From contig NC_089493.1 in the NCBI RefSeq assembly GCF_036850765.1, forward strand, positions 268,191,034-268,255,033: a stretch of DNA of 64,000 nucleotides, in the 5' to 3' direction. Position 1 is the first letter of the stretch. Each line of letters starts with the position of its first letter. Below are positions 35,666 through 45,790 of this stretch, piece by piece. Source of the stretch: Saccopteryx bilineata (Eukaryota > Chordata > Mammalia > Chiroptera > Emballonuridae). The translations under genes were made by a program, and so were the position numbers. Below the pieces are notes generated by a model. That model had not been told where the DNA came from. It made no database searches and saw only the letters and a list, made by a program, of their open reading frames with translations.

Positions 35666-35678
35666 TCATTTTTCATTC

Positions 35679-35680
<2 letters not shown>

Positions 35681-35717
<37 letters not shown>
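35681..35717. repeat. GT/CA microsatellite in a SINE tail
   Basis: About 18 GT units exactly where the A-rich tail of the type 2 SINE should be, directly next to the target-site duplication. Confidence 0.93.
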
Positions 35718-35719
<2 letters not shown>

Positions 35720-36024
35720 ACAGAGACAGAGCAAGACAGAGAGGAGGACAGACAGACAGGAAGGGAGAGAGATGAGAAGCATCAATTCTTTGTTGTGGCA
35801 CTTTAGTTGTTCATTGATTGCTTTCTCATATGTGCCTTGGTTGGGGAGGGAGGCTACAGCAGACCAAGTGACCCCTTGCTCAGGCCAGCGACCCGGGCTC
35901 AAGCTGGTGAGCCTTGCTCAAACCAGATGAGTCCACACTCAATTTGGCGACCTCAGGGCCTCCAACCTGGGTCCTCTGCATCCCAGTCCGATGCTCTATC
36001 AACTGCGCCACCACCTGGTCAGGC
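35682..36024 (-). mobile_element. type 2 tRNA-derived SINE with a CA-repeat tail
   Basis: Minus-strand copy with head at the right (reversed AGCCTGACCAGGTGGTGGCG). Target-site duplications are TCATTTTTCATTCTTG at 35666-35681 and TCATTTCTCATTCTTG at 36025-36040, one mismatch. In place of a poly(A) tail it carries (GT)n on the plus strand at 35681-35717, that is (CA)n in SINE sense. Confidence 0.94.
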
Positions 36025-36334
36025 TCATTTCTCATTCTTGACTATTTCATACGATGATACAATTAATACCTTTGTGTGTAGGAGAGTATTAAGACTGCTG
36101 GACCAAAGAGTATGTATGATTTTTACTTTGATAATGCCAAAATCCCTTTCTCCAAGATGATCATGATATGTATGTCTGTTTCTAGTGTGTGACAATACCT
36201 GATTTCTTATACCCAATTTATATTTCTTTTCCTGTGAATTGCTCATTCACATGCTCTGCCCATTTTTATACTGGGTTCTGTGCATTTTTCCTTACAGTTT
36301 ATAGCATCTTTAGATTTTTACTTATTTCCTTGTT

Positions 36335-36620
36335 TGTTCATGAAATTTTTATTGAGCACCTAGTAGATGCGAGGAACTCTTCCAAGCACAGGATAAATAA
36401 TGGCGGATATATAAAAAATGGTGAATAAGTTATGGTTACAGAGGAAGATAAAATAAGCTGGGTCTCATGGATGAATAAAAGTTAACCAGGCAAGGAAAGA
36501 AAGAGAGAAGTTTCTAGGTAGAAGAAACATCAAGTACAAAGGCTCTGAAAGAAAGATTACTAAGAGAACCCAATGAAGACCCCTTGCTGCTGAGTCTGAG
36601 ACCAGAGAACAAGGAAACCA
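36335..36620 (+). mobile_element. L2 LINE 3' fragment
   Basis: The plus strand shows TTTTTATTGAGCACCTAGTA, GATGCGAGGAACTCTTCCAA, GTTAACCAGGCAAGGAAAGA, and CAAAGGCTCTGAAAGAAAGA, in L2 3' order. Confidence 0.68.
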
Positions 36621-37307
36621 GGGCTATGGTGATGCATAAAAGGCCAGGGCTGAGGTGTATTCATATATTAATGAGGGTGAGTTCCAGGGACTCGCCTGGA
36701 AAGTGGATGTTAAACTTAATATCTTTGGTAACTTGGCTCTCCATACCTGAATGCAGCTTGTTTATATCAATGGATACGTTGAGACAGAAATCACTGCAGT
36801 AAATTCCATTGAGTTTAATTCTCATAAATCTGGACTCCTGGAGGAGTCAGGATACTTCAGTGGTGGAGGCCAGGCCCGTGACTGTCCGTCGGAGCTGGGG
36901 AAGGATTATGGCACCGCTTTTTCCGAGTCAAAGCCTTTTTCCTTCCTTGAGGAAGTTACACAAAGTTTCAACCAGATTTCCATATCAAGATGGTAGAGTC
37001 AGCCCCTGAGTTTATCTATCTTTCCTTGCCCAAATCTATTTAAACTTTATTAAATATATGCAAAGTTTTACATGCTAATCATTTGTGTATTATATACCTT
37101 AGTAATATTTTTCCAAATCAGTTCCACGAGGTTTGTTTGGTGTGTCTTCCCCTGAAATTTTCAGTTCTTATAGAGGAAAATATGTTAGTCTTTCCTTTGT
37201 AATATTTTAGTTTATTTTTTTGCCAGGTGTCAATTACTCCAAGGACACAAAGCAATATTATATTATTTTTAGGCTATTTTAACAGTCAGATCTTCAATAT
37301 ACCAAGA
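36621..37307. other. unassigned non-coding DNA
   Basis: No gene recognised. AT content rises toward the microsatellite. No repeat ends seen. Confidence 0.35.
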
Positions 37308-37698
37308 ACATTGTGTGTGTGTGTGTGTGTGTGTGTGTATGGGTATGTGTGTGTGTGAATGTGTGTGAGTGTGTGTGTGTGAGTGTGTGTGTGTATGTGT
37401 GTGAGTGTGTGTATGTGTGTAAGTATGTGTGTGTATGTGTGTGAGTGTGTGTATATGTGAGTGTGTGTATGTGTGTGTATGTGTGTATGTGTGTGAGTGT
37501 GTGTGTGAGTGTGTGTGTATGTGTGTGTATGTGTGTGAGTGTGTGTATGTGTGTAAGTATGTGTGTGTATGTGTGTGAGTGTGTGTATGTATTTGTGTGT
37601 GTGTGTGTGTATGTGTGTGTGTTTGAGTGTGTGTGTGAGTATGTGTGTATGTATGTGTGAGTGTATGTATGTGTGTGTGTATGTGTGTGTGTGTGTGT
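37308..37698. repeat. long compound TG/TATG/TGAG microsatellite
   Basis: About 390 bp of TG repeats interrupted by TATG, GAG and TAAG at irregular spacing, forming higher-order units such as GTATGTGTGTGAGTGTGTG that recur several times. Alternating purine-pyrimidine DNA of this length can adopt Z-form. The 193-codon frame on the minus strand and the frames on the plus strand are repeat artefacts. Confidence 0.97.
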
Positions 37699-38722
37699 TA
37701 GGTATGCGAAGAAGGGTTAGGTTATTTTCCTTCAATCCCCTAAAATAATCTGTTGAGTATCCTTTTCTTTCTTCTTTGCTTGCTATGCTGTGTTGCACAC
37801 TGACGTCAGCTCTCCATCCACGTGGGTCTGTTTGTGAACTTCTACCCCAGCACACCTCTCTGTTCATCTGTTCTTGAGGCAGCCTCCTCTACTCGAATTA
37901 GTATAGCTTTTAGGGTGTGTTGATAACTAGCAGAGAAATTTCCTTCTTGAAATTTCTACTGTTTTGAAGTTGTTGTTGTTTTTACCACTTTTACAGATTA
38001 ATTTAAGAATTCAGTCATTAAGTTTCCAAAAATTACCCTTTGGAAAGTTAATTGAAATCATGTTGAATTTATCATGATTGATGATATACGCAAATAAAGT
38101 TTCCCAGAACTTGGAAAAAAAAGAAAAAGTTTAAAAAATCAAAAAAATATATTACCTTTTTTCTAGTTAAAGTTCATAAATGAAAACCATGAACGTTTTA
38201 AAGTTCATGGGGAGCCATTTTCTAAGCAGGGGGCGGGGGAGAGAGATAAGTTCTACTCCTCAATTTCAAGAGTCACTGGGTTGACATCCTGAGCATTCTC
38301 GGGGGATCAGGGTATGACCCAGACTGCTGTACTCAGTCAAGCTGTCACTCACATGTGAAGGCTGCACAAAGACATTCTTAGATCTACAAACTCCAGCGTT
38401 TTCCACCAAGAGCCCTTTCTGCTGAAAGGCCCGGAGGGCATAAATCAGAGCACCATCGACTAGAGGGGAGTGAGAACTCTTGAAAAAGAATGTTACTTTT
38501 GAAAAATACATGTGACAGCAAGTAAAACCCACTAACCATTAGAGAGATGTCACTCAAAATAGCAAGGGTGTGTGGGGGAGGGGGAAGGGGAGGAAGGGGT
38601 GCTGGCAGCAAAGAGGAGCATGTGTGGATGTAGAGGGACAGGGGTTATTGAGTTCAGCTCTGTGATGTCATTATTTGAACAAAGTTAAAGACCCATAGGA
38701 TAAATTATAAAGCAAATCAACA

Positions 38723-38725
<3 letters not shown>
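37699..38725. other. unassigned non-coding DNA
   Basis: No gene recognised. Short frames at 38266-38611 on the minus strand have no domain. AT-rich between 37960 and 38200. Confidence 0.35.

Positions 38726-38813
<88 letters not shown>
38726..38813. repeat. TTTC/GAAA microsatellite
   Basis: About 22 near-perfect CTTT units on the plus strand. An apparent 84-codon minus-strand frame (repeated KERKKE) is a translation of this repeat. Confidence 0.97.
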
Positions 38814-39554
38814 AGGAGAGAATGTTCTGGCCAGGCTGATGGTAATGTGAGATTCACTATTATATTTCTTCTCTCCCGCATAAATCTTTCGCCTTATATT
38901 TCTTCTCTGTAAATTAGTAAATGGGCATTCTGATTTCATACCTCACTCTCTGAGTTTTGTTAGTATACACTGATAACATCTCTCCAAATGTTATTATAAT
39001 AATTCCTGTTCAATTGCAAAGATCAGAATCCCGGAAAATCATGGTAGAAAAATTCTTGATAAAATATACATGTCTTTTTTTCTTTTTTAAATGAGGATTA
39101 TGGAAGAAGTCTTCATGATTCTTTGTAAAAATTTGTCCTTTCCTAAACCTAAATAATAAATATCGACCAGTCTATAATAAGAATAGTTTAATAACCTTTT
39201 AACAAGTATTTAGTAATAATGAGATGCTGTGTTATTAATTTCTACATCTCATCTCCCTAGAAGACTTCTTGGAGTGTTTTCTCTGCATTGTTTTAGTGAT
39301 TTGCCCGAAATCCATTTAATGAGTTCTACATTTGGAAATAAGGCTATCAAGTGAAATATTGTATAGTAAGAAGACCATAAAACAATCATTTAGATACTTT
39401 ATATTTACATCACTAAATACTTTTTTTGACAACTAACTAAGGGAGTGGGGCTGAGAAGGAGGGACCTGTCACTGTGTCTGGAGCTGTGCAGAGAAGAACA
39501 GCCACTGGTAGGAAAAACAGTGGCAGAAACTCCAACCGTAAAAATCACCATTCT
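38814..39554. other. unassigned non-coding DNA
   Basis: AT-rich sequence with stops in all frames and no repeat boundary I can name. Confidence 0.35.
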
Positions 39555-39695
39555 CGTGTGTGCCAGGCTCTGTGCTAAGTACTTACACACATTATCTGCT
39601 TTAATCCTCAGTAAGATGCATTAAAATCTTTCATAGTTCAGGAGACTGAGGCTCAGAGATATTTCCCAGGTTGCCCAAGGTCCCAAGAGTTGTAG
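39555..39695 (-). mobile_element. MIR SINE fragment
   Basis: On the plus strand reversed MIR is clear: CCAGGCTCTGTGCTAAGTAC, CATTATCTGCTTTAATCCTC, GGAGACTGAGGCTCAGAGAT, and TTGCCCAAGGTCCCAAGAGT. Confidence 0.85.
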
Positions 39696-40018
39696 GTTCA
39701 ATTTTTGTAATTTGTATATTCACGCAACATGTTTACTGAGTACACACAAGGTACCACTTGGGATTGGCTCACACAACTCTGGAGGCTGAGAGGTTCTAAG
39801 CAAGCTGGAGTCTCAAAAAGCCCACAGTGTGATTCAATCTGAGTCTAAAGACCTGGGAACCAGGTACACCATGGGCAGGAGGCTCACCAGAATATTAAAG
39901 GACAATGCTGACCAGTCCCAGGCTGGACGGTCTCTTGGGAGTGTTTCCCAATGTGCTGTGTGTGCCTTGAGAGGACCCTCCTACTCTCTCTGATTTGTGG
40001 TGATTGGAATGACCCTGC

Positions 40019-40377
40019 TGTAAGGTATTTTTCCCACCAAGAAGGAAGGAAGGAGGCCGGAGCCTCAAAGTGTGGAATAACAAAAGGTTTTATTGAGTAC
40101 AGAGTGCATCCCGCCTGGCGAGGTTCCCTGGCCCCGAGGAAAGATGGAGGCCAGGGAAGTCGCAAGGATTAAACCCCGTGGGAGATATTTAAAGGGTCCT
40201 CTAGGGAAGTTGGGCTAATATGACGTGGTGAAATCTCACTGGCTGGCAGACGGTTGCTTTTTTCCAAAGGGTTCCTGTGAAGCCTCTTTTAGTGCGCTTG
40301 GTTGTGGGCGATCCTAGCCAAAGTTCGCGGGTCTGGGTTCCCCACGTGACCATCCCCCATTATCCACCGACCTTACA
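40019..40377 (-). mobile_element. solo LTR of an endogenous retrovirus
   Basis: The 359-bp segment begins TGTAAGGT and ends ACCTTACA, perfect 8-bp inverted termini of the TG...CA type, and is flanked by identical 5-bp duplications CCTGC (40014-40018 and 40378-40382). Read on the minus strand it has LTR organisation: a TTTAAATA TATA-like box (near 40187), a polyadenylation signal AATAAA (near 40091), and a short R/U5-like end. No internal retroviral DNA adjoins it, so it is a solo LTR left by recombination between two LTRs. The perfect termini and duplications suggest it is not very old. I cannot assign the family. Confidence 0.88.
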
Positions 40378-40674
40378 CCTGCCATGTAAAAGCCACCAGA
40401 GAAAACCCTGCATCACGCTTCTAGGGGTCTGGCCAGTCTATTGCTGGCCCACTGTAACCACTTGTCTGACACTGTCCTATGGTTCTGTGTTTTCATGTGA
40501 CTAATAATGTACTGGGTAATTTTTAAAGTCTCTTCAATAGTAATTCTGTTTCTATCACCCTTGCTTTCACTAGTAACTTTGGTCATTTTATCCCAAACGT
40601 ATGACCTTAAAAATGAACATTACTGTAACTCCTGAACTTCAAAGTTCACCCATAGGTCACACAAACTAGTGTGA

Positions 40675-41112
40675 TGGTTTATTTTACGTGTCAACTTTGA
40701 CTGGCCACGGGGTGCCCAGATTAAACATTACTTCTGGGTGTATCTGAGAGTACGTTTCTGGGTGAGCTTAGCATTTGAATTAGTGGACTAAGTAAAGCAG
40801 ATAGCCCTTCCTGCTGTGGGTGAGCATGATCCAGTTCAAGGCTGCTGAGGACCTGATTAGAACACAAGGCAGAGAAAGGAGAAATTATCTCCTTCCCACC
40901 TGAAAGTTTCAATCGGAACATCACTCTTCTGGTGTTCCGGGTCCTCAGGCCTATAGACCAGACTGGAATCTACATCACCAGCTCCCCACATTCTCAGTCC
41001 TTCGGACTTGGGCTGAATTACATCATGGGTTTTCCTGAATTTCCAGCTTTTAGACTGTAGATCTTGGGGCTTCTCAGTTCCATAATTGCATGAATCAATT
41101 CTTATAATAAAT

Positions 41113-41157
<45 letters not shown>

Positions 41158-41300
41158 ACTGAAGGGTAATAAAAAATACATATTTATATATTTCTCTAGG
41201 GTTCTCTAGAGAGCCAGAACCACTAGGAGACATACCTATCAACAGGTTCAATATACATATTGCCTATGGTCTGACTCCAGAGAACCCCAACTAATATAGT
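40675..41300 (+). mobile_element. ancient LTR-like repeat, copy 3 (most complete)
   Basis: It begins GTGTGATGGTTTATTTTACG and continues with GTGTCAACTTTGACTGGCCA, GGGTGTATCTGAGAGTACGT, AAGCAGATAGCCCTTCCTGC, TTTCCAGCTTTTAGACTGTA and CCATAATTGCATGAATCAAT. A CA microsatellite follows, and the end region reads GACTCCAGAGAACCCCAACT then AATATA. The same blocks appear in copies 1 and 2. This is a widespread mammalian repeat, but I do not give it a name. It is strongly diverged. Confidence 0.7.
41117..41156. repeat. CA microsatellite
   Basis: About 20 AC units, within the simple-sequence part of LTR-like copy 3. Confidence 0.95.
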
Positions 41301-42240
41301 AAGCATAATCAAGCCGGCATTGTGCTCAGTACTAGACAAGCTCTGGGCTGAGGATTTTAAAATGTACAGGATACTGTTTCTGCTTTCAAAGGACCATTCC
41401 AGGTGGTTCCTCAAAAAACTGAAAATAGAACTACCTTATGACCCAGCAATCCCTCTACTAGGTATATACCCCAAAAACTCAGAAACATTGACTCGTAAAG
41501 ACACATGCAGCCTCATGTTCATTGCAGCATTGTTCACAGTGGCCAGGACATGGAAACAACCAAAAAGCCCATCAATAGATGACTGGATAAAGAAGATGTG
41601 GCACATATACACTATGGAATACTACTCAGCCATAAGAAATGATGACATCGGATCATTTATAGCAAAATGGTGGGATCTTGACAACATTATACGGAGTGAA
41701 ATAAGTAAATCAGAAAAAACCAGGAACTGCATTATTCCATACATAGATGGGACATAAAAGTGAGACCAAGAGACATTGATAAGAGTGTGGTGGTTACAGG
41801 GGGAGGGGGGAGAGGGAGAGGGAAAGGGGAGGGGGAGGGGCACAAAGAGAACTAGATAGAGGGTGACAGGACAATCTGACTTTGGGTGATGGGTATGCAA
41901 CATAATTGAACGACAAGATAACCTGGACATGTTATCTTTGAATATATGTATCTTGATTTACTGATGTCACCCAATTAAAAAAAAAAAAAAAAAAGAAATA
42001 ACGATAAATTTCCAAAAAAAAAAAAAAAAGGACCATTCCAAGAACTAAGCGCTCTATTCATAAATAATTACAATGAGAAGTGTACATTAGAGTGACATGA
42101 GAAGACCCCTATAAACCTGGAAGGAATGACAACTGAATGCAGGAGAAGAGTAGGTTCTGCAGGGACACGATGCCTCTGTGGGTTTTGAAGGATGAATATC
42201 AGGTGCATAGAAGGAAGAAGTGACGGCATGTGGCAAAGAC
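41300..42240 (+). mobile_element. possible L2 fragment, split by an L1
   Basis: 41320-41401 (TGCTCAGTACTAGACAAGCT, GGATACTGTTTCTGCTTTCA) and 42041-42240 resemble an L2 3' region on the plus strand. The young L1 at 41402-42026 separates the two halves. Confidence 0.45.
41402..42026 (+). mobile_element. young L1 3' end with a double poly(A) tail
   Basis: The end of L1 ORF2 runs in frame from about 41404 to the stop at 41755-41757, so the 145-codon frame from 41320 is mostly this fragment with host DNA in front. The 3' UTR has a G-rich tract at 41800-41842. A first poly(A) lies at 41977-41994, then 19 non-L1 bases (41995-42013), then a second poly(A) at 42014-42029. Target-site duplications AAAGGACCATTCCA lie at 41388-41401 and 42027-42040. 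The fragment cannot encode a functional protein. Confidence 0.95.
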
Positions 42241-42384
42241 TTAGCTATAAAATGATAACATGCTTCATAAAATCATAGTTACTTTTACTAGACTCAATTT
42301 TTTTCTTTTTATCGTCTATTCATTCATTTAAAACTTGCTGCTGGCAACCCACTATGATTTCTAGACTCATTGTTGAGTCATGAC

Positions 42385-42712
42385 CCATCATTTGAAAACC
42401 ACTGCCTCATGACACCATAGGAGTGTTGCTTCTTCTCCCTGAATACGTATAAAAATCACCTGGTGATCTCTGAAGAATTGCTGATGCCCAGGCCTCATGC
42501 TCAGAGGTCCTGATTAAATTGATCTGGAGCAGCAGATGTGATGATTTGAGAAAGCTCCGCTGTGAATGCGCTGGGCAGCCCAGGTGAGAAGCGCTGCATG
42601 TTTCTTACAAGTCTGTCTGCAGATTCTGTGCTTGACAAAATGTGGGTCCCCAAGCCGCACCCCAGGCTTACTGAATCATAATCTCTGGGTGAGATCCAGA
42701 AATCTGCTTTTT
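42385..42712. mobile_element. MER5-like hAT-Charlie fragment(s)
   Basis: Segments ATCACCTGGTGATCTCTGAA, GCTGATGCCCAGGCCTCATG, TCCTGATTAAATTGATCTGG and, further on, CCGCACCCCAGGCTTACTGA with TCATAATCTCTGGGTGAGAT match the internal sequence of the common MER5-type elements. Two pieces may be present (42385-42600 and 42640-42712). Confidence 0.65.
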
Positions 42713-42717
42713 TCAGA

Positions 42718-43540
42718 AGCTGCTATCAACTGAGTTGTGTCTCCCCCAATTCCAAATATTGAAGTAATAGAGATGGGGCCTATATGAATCACAGTAATAT
42801 CTCCAATGACAGTAATAGAGATGGGGCCTTTGAGAGATGATTAGGGTTAAATGAGATCATGAGAGGGAGGCCCTCGTGATAGAATTGATGCCTTTATAAG
42901 AAGCGATATCAGAGAGCTTGCTCTCTCTCTCGTTCTCTCTGCCATGTGACAACACAGGAAGAAGGTGGCTGTGTGCCAGCCAGTAAGAGAGCTCTTTGTG
43001 AAATGGGCCATGCTGGCTCTTGATCTTGGCCTTTAGCTTCCAGAAATGTGAGTAACAAATTCTTATCACATAAGCCACCTAGTCTGTCATATTTGTTTTG
43101 TTTGTTTGTTTTGTTTTTGTTTTTGTATTTTTCTGAAGCTGGAAACGGGGAGAGACAGTCAGACAGACTCCCGCATGCGCCCGACTGGGATCCACCCAGC
43201 ATGCCCACCAGGGACAATGCTCTGCCCACCAGGGAGTGATTGAGGGGCGTCGCTCTGCCACAACCAGAGCCACTCTAGCGCCTGGAGCAGAGGCCAAGGA
43301 GCCATCCCCAGCGCCTGGGCCATCTTTACTCCAATGGAGCCTCGGCTGCGGGAGGGGAAGAGAGAGACAGAGAGGAAGGAGGGGAGGGGGGTGGAGAAGC
43401 AAATGGGCGCTTCTCCTATGTGCCCTGGCCGGGAATCGAACCCGGGTCCCCCACACGCCAGGCCGATGCTCTACCGCTGAGCCAACCGGCCAGGGCGTCT
43501 GTCATATTTTGTGATGGCAGCCTGAGCAGACTCAGACATA
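42718..43540 (+). mobile_element. MLT1-type (ERVL-MaLR) LTR, split by a SINE
   Basis: The plus strand reads AACTGAGTTGTGTCTCCCCC, ATTGATGCCTTTATAAGAAG, GCCATGTGACAACACAGGAA, GCTTCCAGAAATGTGAGTAA and, after the SINE, a short end piece (43510-43540, GTGATGGCAGCCTGAGCAGA). This order is that of MLT1 LTRs. A short internal duplication of AGTAATAGAGATGGGGCCT lies at 42763-42827. Confidence 0.82.
43095..43496 (-). mobile_element. type 1 tRNA-derived SINE in an MLT1-type LTR
   Basis: Minus-strand copy with a head reading GCCCTGGCCGGTTGGCTCAG and target-site duplications GTCTGTCATATTT at 43082-43094 and 43497-43509. The internal module array is degraded (CCACCAGGGACAATGC, CCACCAGGGAGTGATT), so no good CTCF-like core remains. 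Confidence 0.96.
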
Positions 43541-44310
43541 AGCTTACTTATGGGTGGCTCTTCCTTATCTCCCAACTTGAGAATGGCGGCCTTGGTGAGA
43601 GAGGTGGAGAAGTCACAGTGAGGAGGGGAGGATGGGATGCGGAGGCAGTGTGCAGGTTAGGTGACGCACTGCAAGGGTCTCGGTGACGGACGAGGAGAGC
43701 CCGGGCCAGGGCAGCTCCAGTGGACCCCGGGCGGAGGGGAAGGGTCTAAGGTATTTAAAGGGGTCCCATGACAATACCAAGTTTATAAGAAGGATAAAAA
43801 AAAAAAAGGAAAATCGAGGAGCACTCCCCAAATTTCAGGCCTGTGCGATGGTGAGAAGATGGGGCACTGGGCTTATATGGAAAGCCCAGCAGGCCTAGAG
43901 TTCCTCTCACTACATCAATCTCCCCTTCACAAAACGCTCTACGCCACCCACCACCTCTCCAGCGCGGCTTGAATATAAAACCAATTTTGTGCTTCACTGC
44001 ACACATTTTTCCCACCACAGCACTTTACTAGAACTCAGAAGAACCAGTCATTTTCCTCTTTCATGTTAAGAGGACCTAATGAGCAGCAATCAGTTTCTTT
44101 CACAGGATATTTGCAAAGATGTCTTTTTGAACTCATGCATGCCCCCCCTCCCCGGTAAACAACATAAACAGAGAAGAGCTGCTGGTCTAATTATAGGGCA
44201 CACTCTGTAGGGTAGGTTTCTGATTCTTGAGTGCCAGCCCCTACCATGGAAATTTGTAGAGTGATGGATGAAACTGTAGGCCAGGAATTAGGCACATGGG
44301 GCTAGGCTAG
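43541..44310. other. unassigned GC-rich then AT-rich DNA
   Basis: 43560-43760 is GC-rich with CpG (GGTCTCGGTGACGGACGAGG, GACCCCGGGCGGAGGGGAAG). I see no repeat match and no exon. It could be part of an LTR or a small regulatory block; the phrase GGTATTTAAAGGGG resembles the TATA region of the solo LTR at 40019-40377, but the ends are not visible. Confidence 0.3.
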
Positions 44311-44329
44311 AGAACGGACAAGGGACAAC

Positions 44330-44480
44330 ATATGTTAGTAGTGTCAACAGCAGGACCTGAGACACTTGGCTTTGGCAACGCCAGTCAAGGTACTTAACCA
44401 TTTGCAAGCGCTGTTTTCTCATTTGTCAAATGGAATAAAATATCTACCTTGCATGACTATAGTGAGGACTGAAAATAACA
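44330..44480 (+). mobile_element. MIR SINE fragment
   Basis: The plus strand reads CAAGGTACTTAACCATTTGC, TTTTCTCATTTGTCAAATGG, ATATCTACCTTGCATGACTA and AGTGAGGACTGAAAATAACA, the MIR core order. Confidence 0.82.
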
Positions 44481-44995
44481 GGACCAGTGGGTCCAATTGA
44501 TGTAGCTCATGGACAGAGATAGACGCCCTTGGCCCAGTACCGGAGCATTGTCCACCCTTCCAAGCTGCCAGTCCACTGACTGTGTTTCTGCCATTCCTTC
44601 AGGCAGGTGCTTGCATCCCAGGTACTAACATGGGGTTTATCTGTTTTGTTTTTTTTAAACATTGCTCATTATACCTATTTTCCACTCCCTCTTTATAGGT
44701 AATATTGTGGGTCAATTTTACAGATTTTTCCAGTCACTTTTATGTATTTCAGCCTTACTTTTAGGTACACAACAAGTCCAGTCTACTCTAAATAAAAACT
44801 TTAATACAGCATTCCAGATTTCAAGTCTTCATGATATGAATATTATGCAAACTGTCCCTCAGCTCAGGTTTGATCTAGTCTTGAAAGACAACAGAAGCAA
44901 GTGATGTGGGAGCTGCTTATTCCATTTTACTTTTATTTTTTTTATTTTTTTTTTCTTGACATTGTTAATAATGAAGCCCCGTCCAGGGTTGGAAG
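44481..44995. other. unassigned non-coding DNA
   Basis: No gene or repeat recognised. A T-rich run precedes the MLT1-type LTR. Confidence 0.35.
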
Positions 44996-45790
44996 AGGTA
45001 TATTAGTTTCCTGTGGTTGCTGTCATAAATTAGAAGTTGGGCCTGACCAGGCGGTGGTGCAGTGGATGGAGCGTCCTTTGGGATACAGAGGACCCAGGTT
45101 CGAGACCCCGAGGTCACCAGCTTGAGCATGGGCACATCTGGTTTGAGCAAAGCTCACCAACTTGGACCCAAGGTCGCTGGCTCGAGCAAGGGGTCACTCG
45201 GTCTGCTGAAGGCTCACAGTCAAGGCACATATGAGAAAGCACTCAATGAACAACTAAGGTGTCGCAATGAAAAACTGATGATTGCTGCTTCTCATCTCTT
45301 TCCGTTGCTGTCTGTCTGTCCCTATCTATCTCTCTCTCTCTGACTCTCTGTCCCTGTAAAAAAAAAGAAAAAAAAGAAAGAAAGATATTGTGTGGCTTAA
45401 ACAATACAGAGTTCTGGGGGCCAGAAGTCTGAAATTAAAGTGTCATGAGGGTCGCATTCCTTCTAAAATGTCTAGGAGAGAATCTGTCCCTTGCCTTTTA
45501 GTCTCTGTGGCTGCCAGCATTCCTTGGCTTGTGGCTGCATTCCTCTTATCCTGCTTCTGTGGTCACATTATCTTTGCCTCTTCTGTGTGTAATGGTCTCT
45601 CAGTCTCTTTATAAGGACACCTGTGATTGCCTTTAGGACTCATATTGCATAATCCAGGACAATCTTCCCATATCAAGAGCCTAACTTAATCACATCTACA
45701 AAGATCTTTTTTCCCAAATAAGGAAACATTCACAGGGGCCAGGGATTAGAACACAAACATCTTTGGCGAAAGGCACGTTTTTTTTTTCAA
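44996..45790 (-). mobile_element. MLT1-type (ERVL-MaLR) LTR, split by a SINE
   Basis: On the plus strand the reversed MLT1 order is present: GTATTAGTTTCCTGTGGTTG then GCTGTCATAAATT, the SINE, and then TTGTGTGGCTTAAACAATAC, GTTCTGGGGGCCAGAAGTCT, TCTCTTTATAAGGACACCTG, and CACATCTACAAAGATC. Confidence 0.82.
45041..45386 (+). mobile_element. type 2 tRNA-derived SINE in an MLT1-type LTR
   Basis: Complete copy: head GCCTGACCAGGCGGTGGTGC, B-box-like GGTTCGAGACC, GAGAAAGCACTCAATGAACA, a CTGTCTGTCTGTCCC block and an A-rich tail with G interruptions (45357-45386). It interrupts the MLT1-type LTR. Target-site duplications are not clear. Confidence 0.93.

Noticed and set aside
37286..37867. 193-codon minus-strand frame rich in His and Thr
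   Set aside because: Translation of a TG/CA microsatellite.
38685..38939. Lysine/glutamate-rich minus-strand frame
   Set aside because: Translation of the TTTC/GAAA microsatellite.
43541..44035. Second copy of the solo LTR family
   Set aside because: Only a short TATTTAAAGGG phrase is shared; no TG...CA ends or duplications were found.
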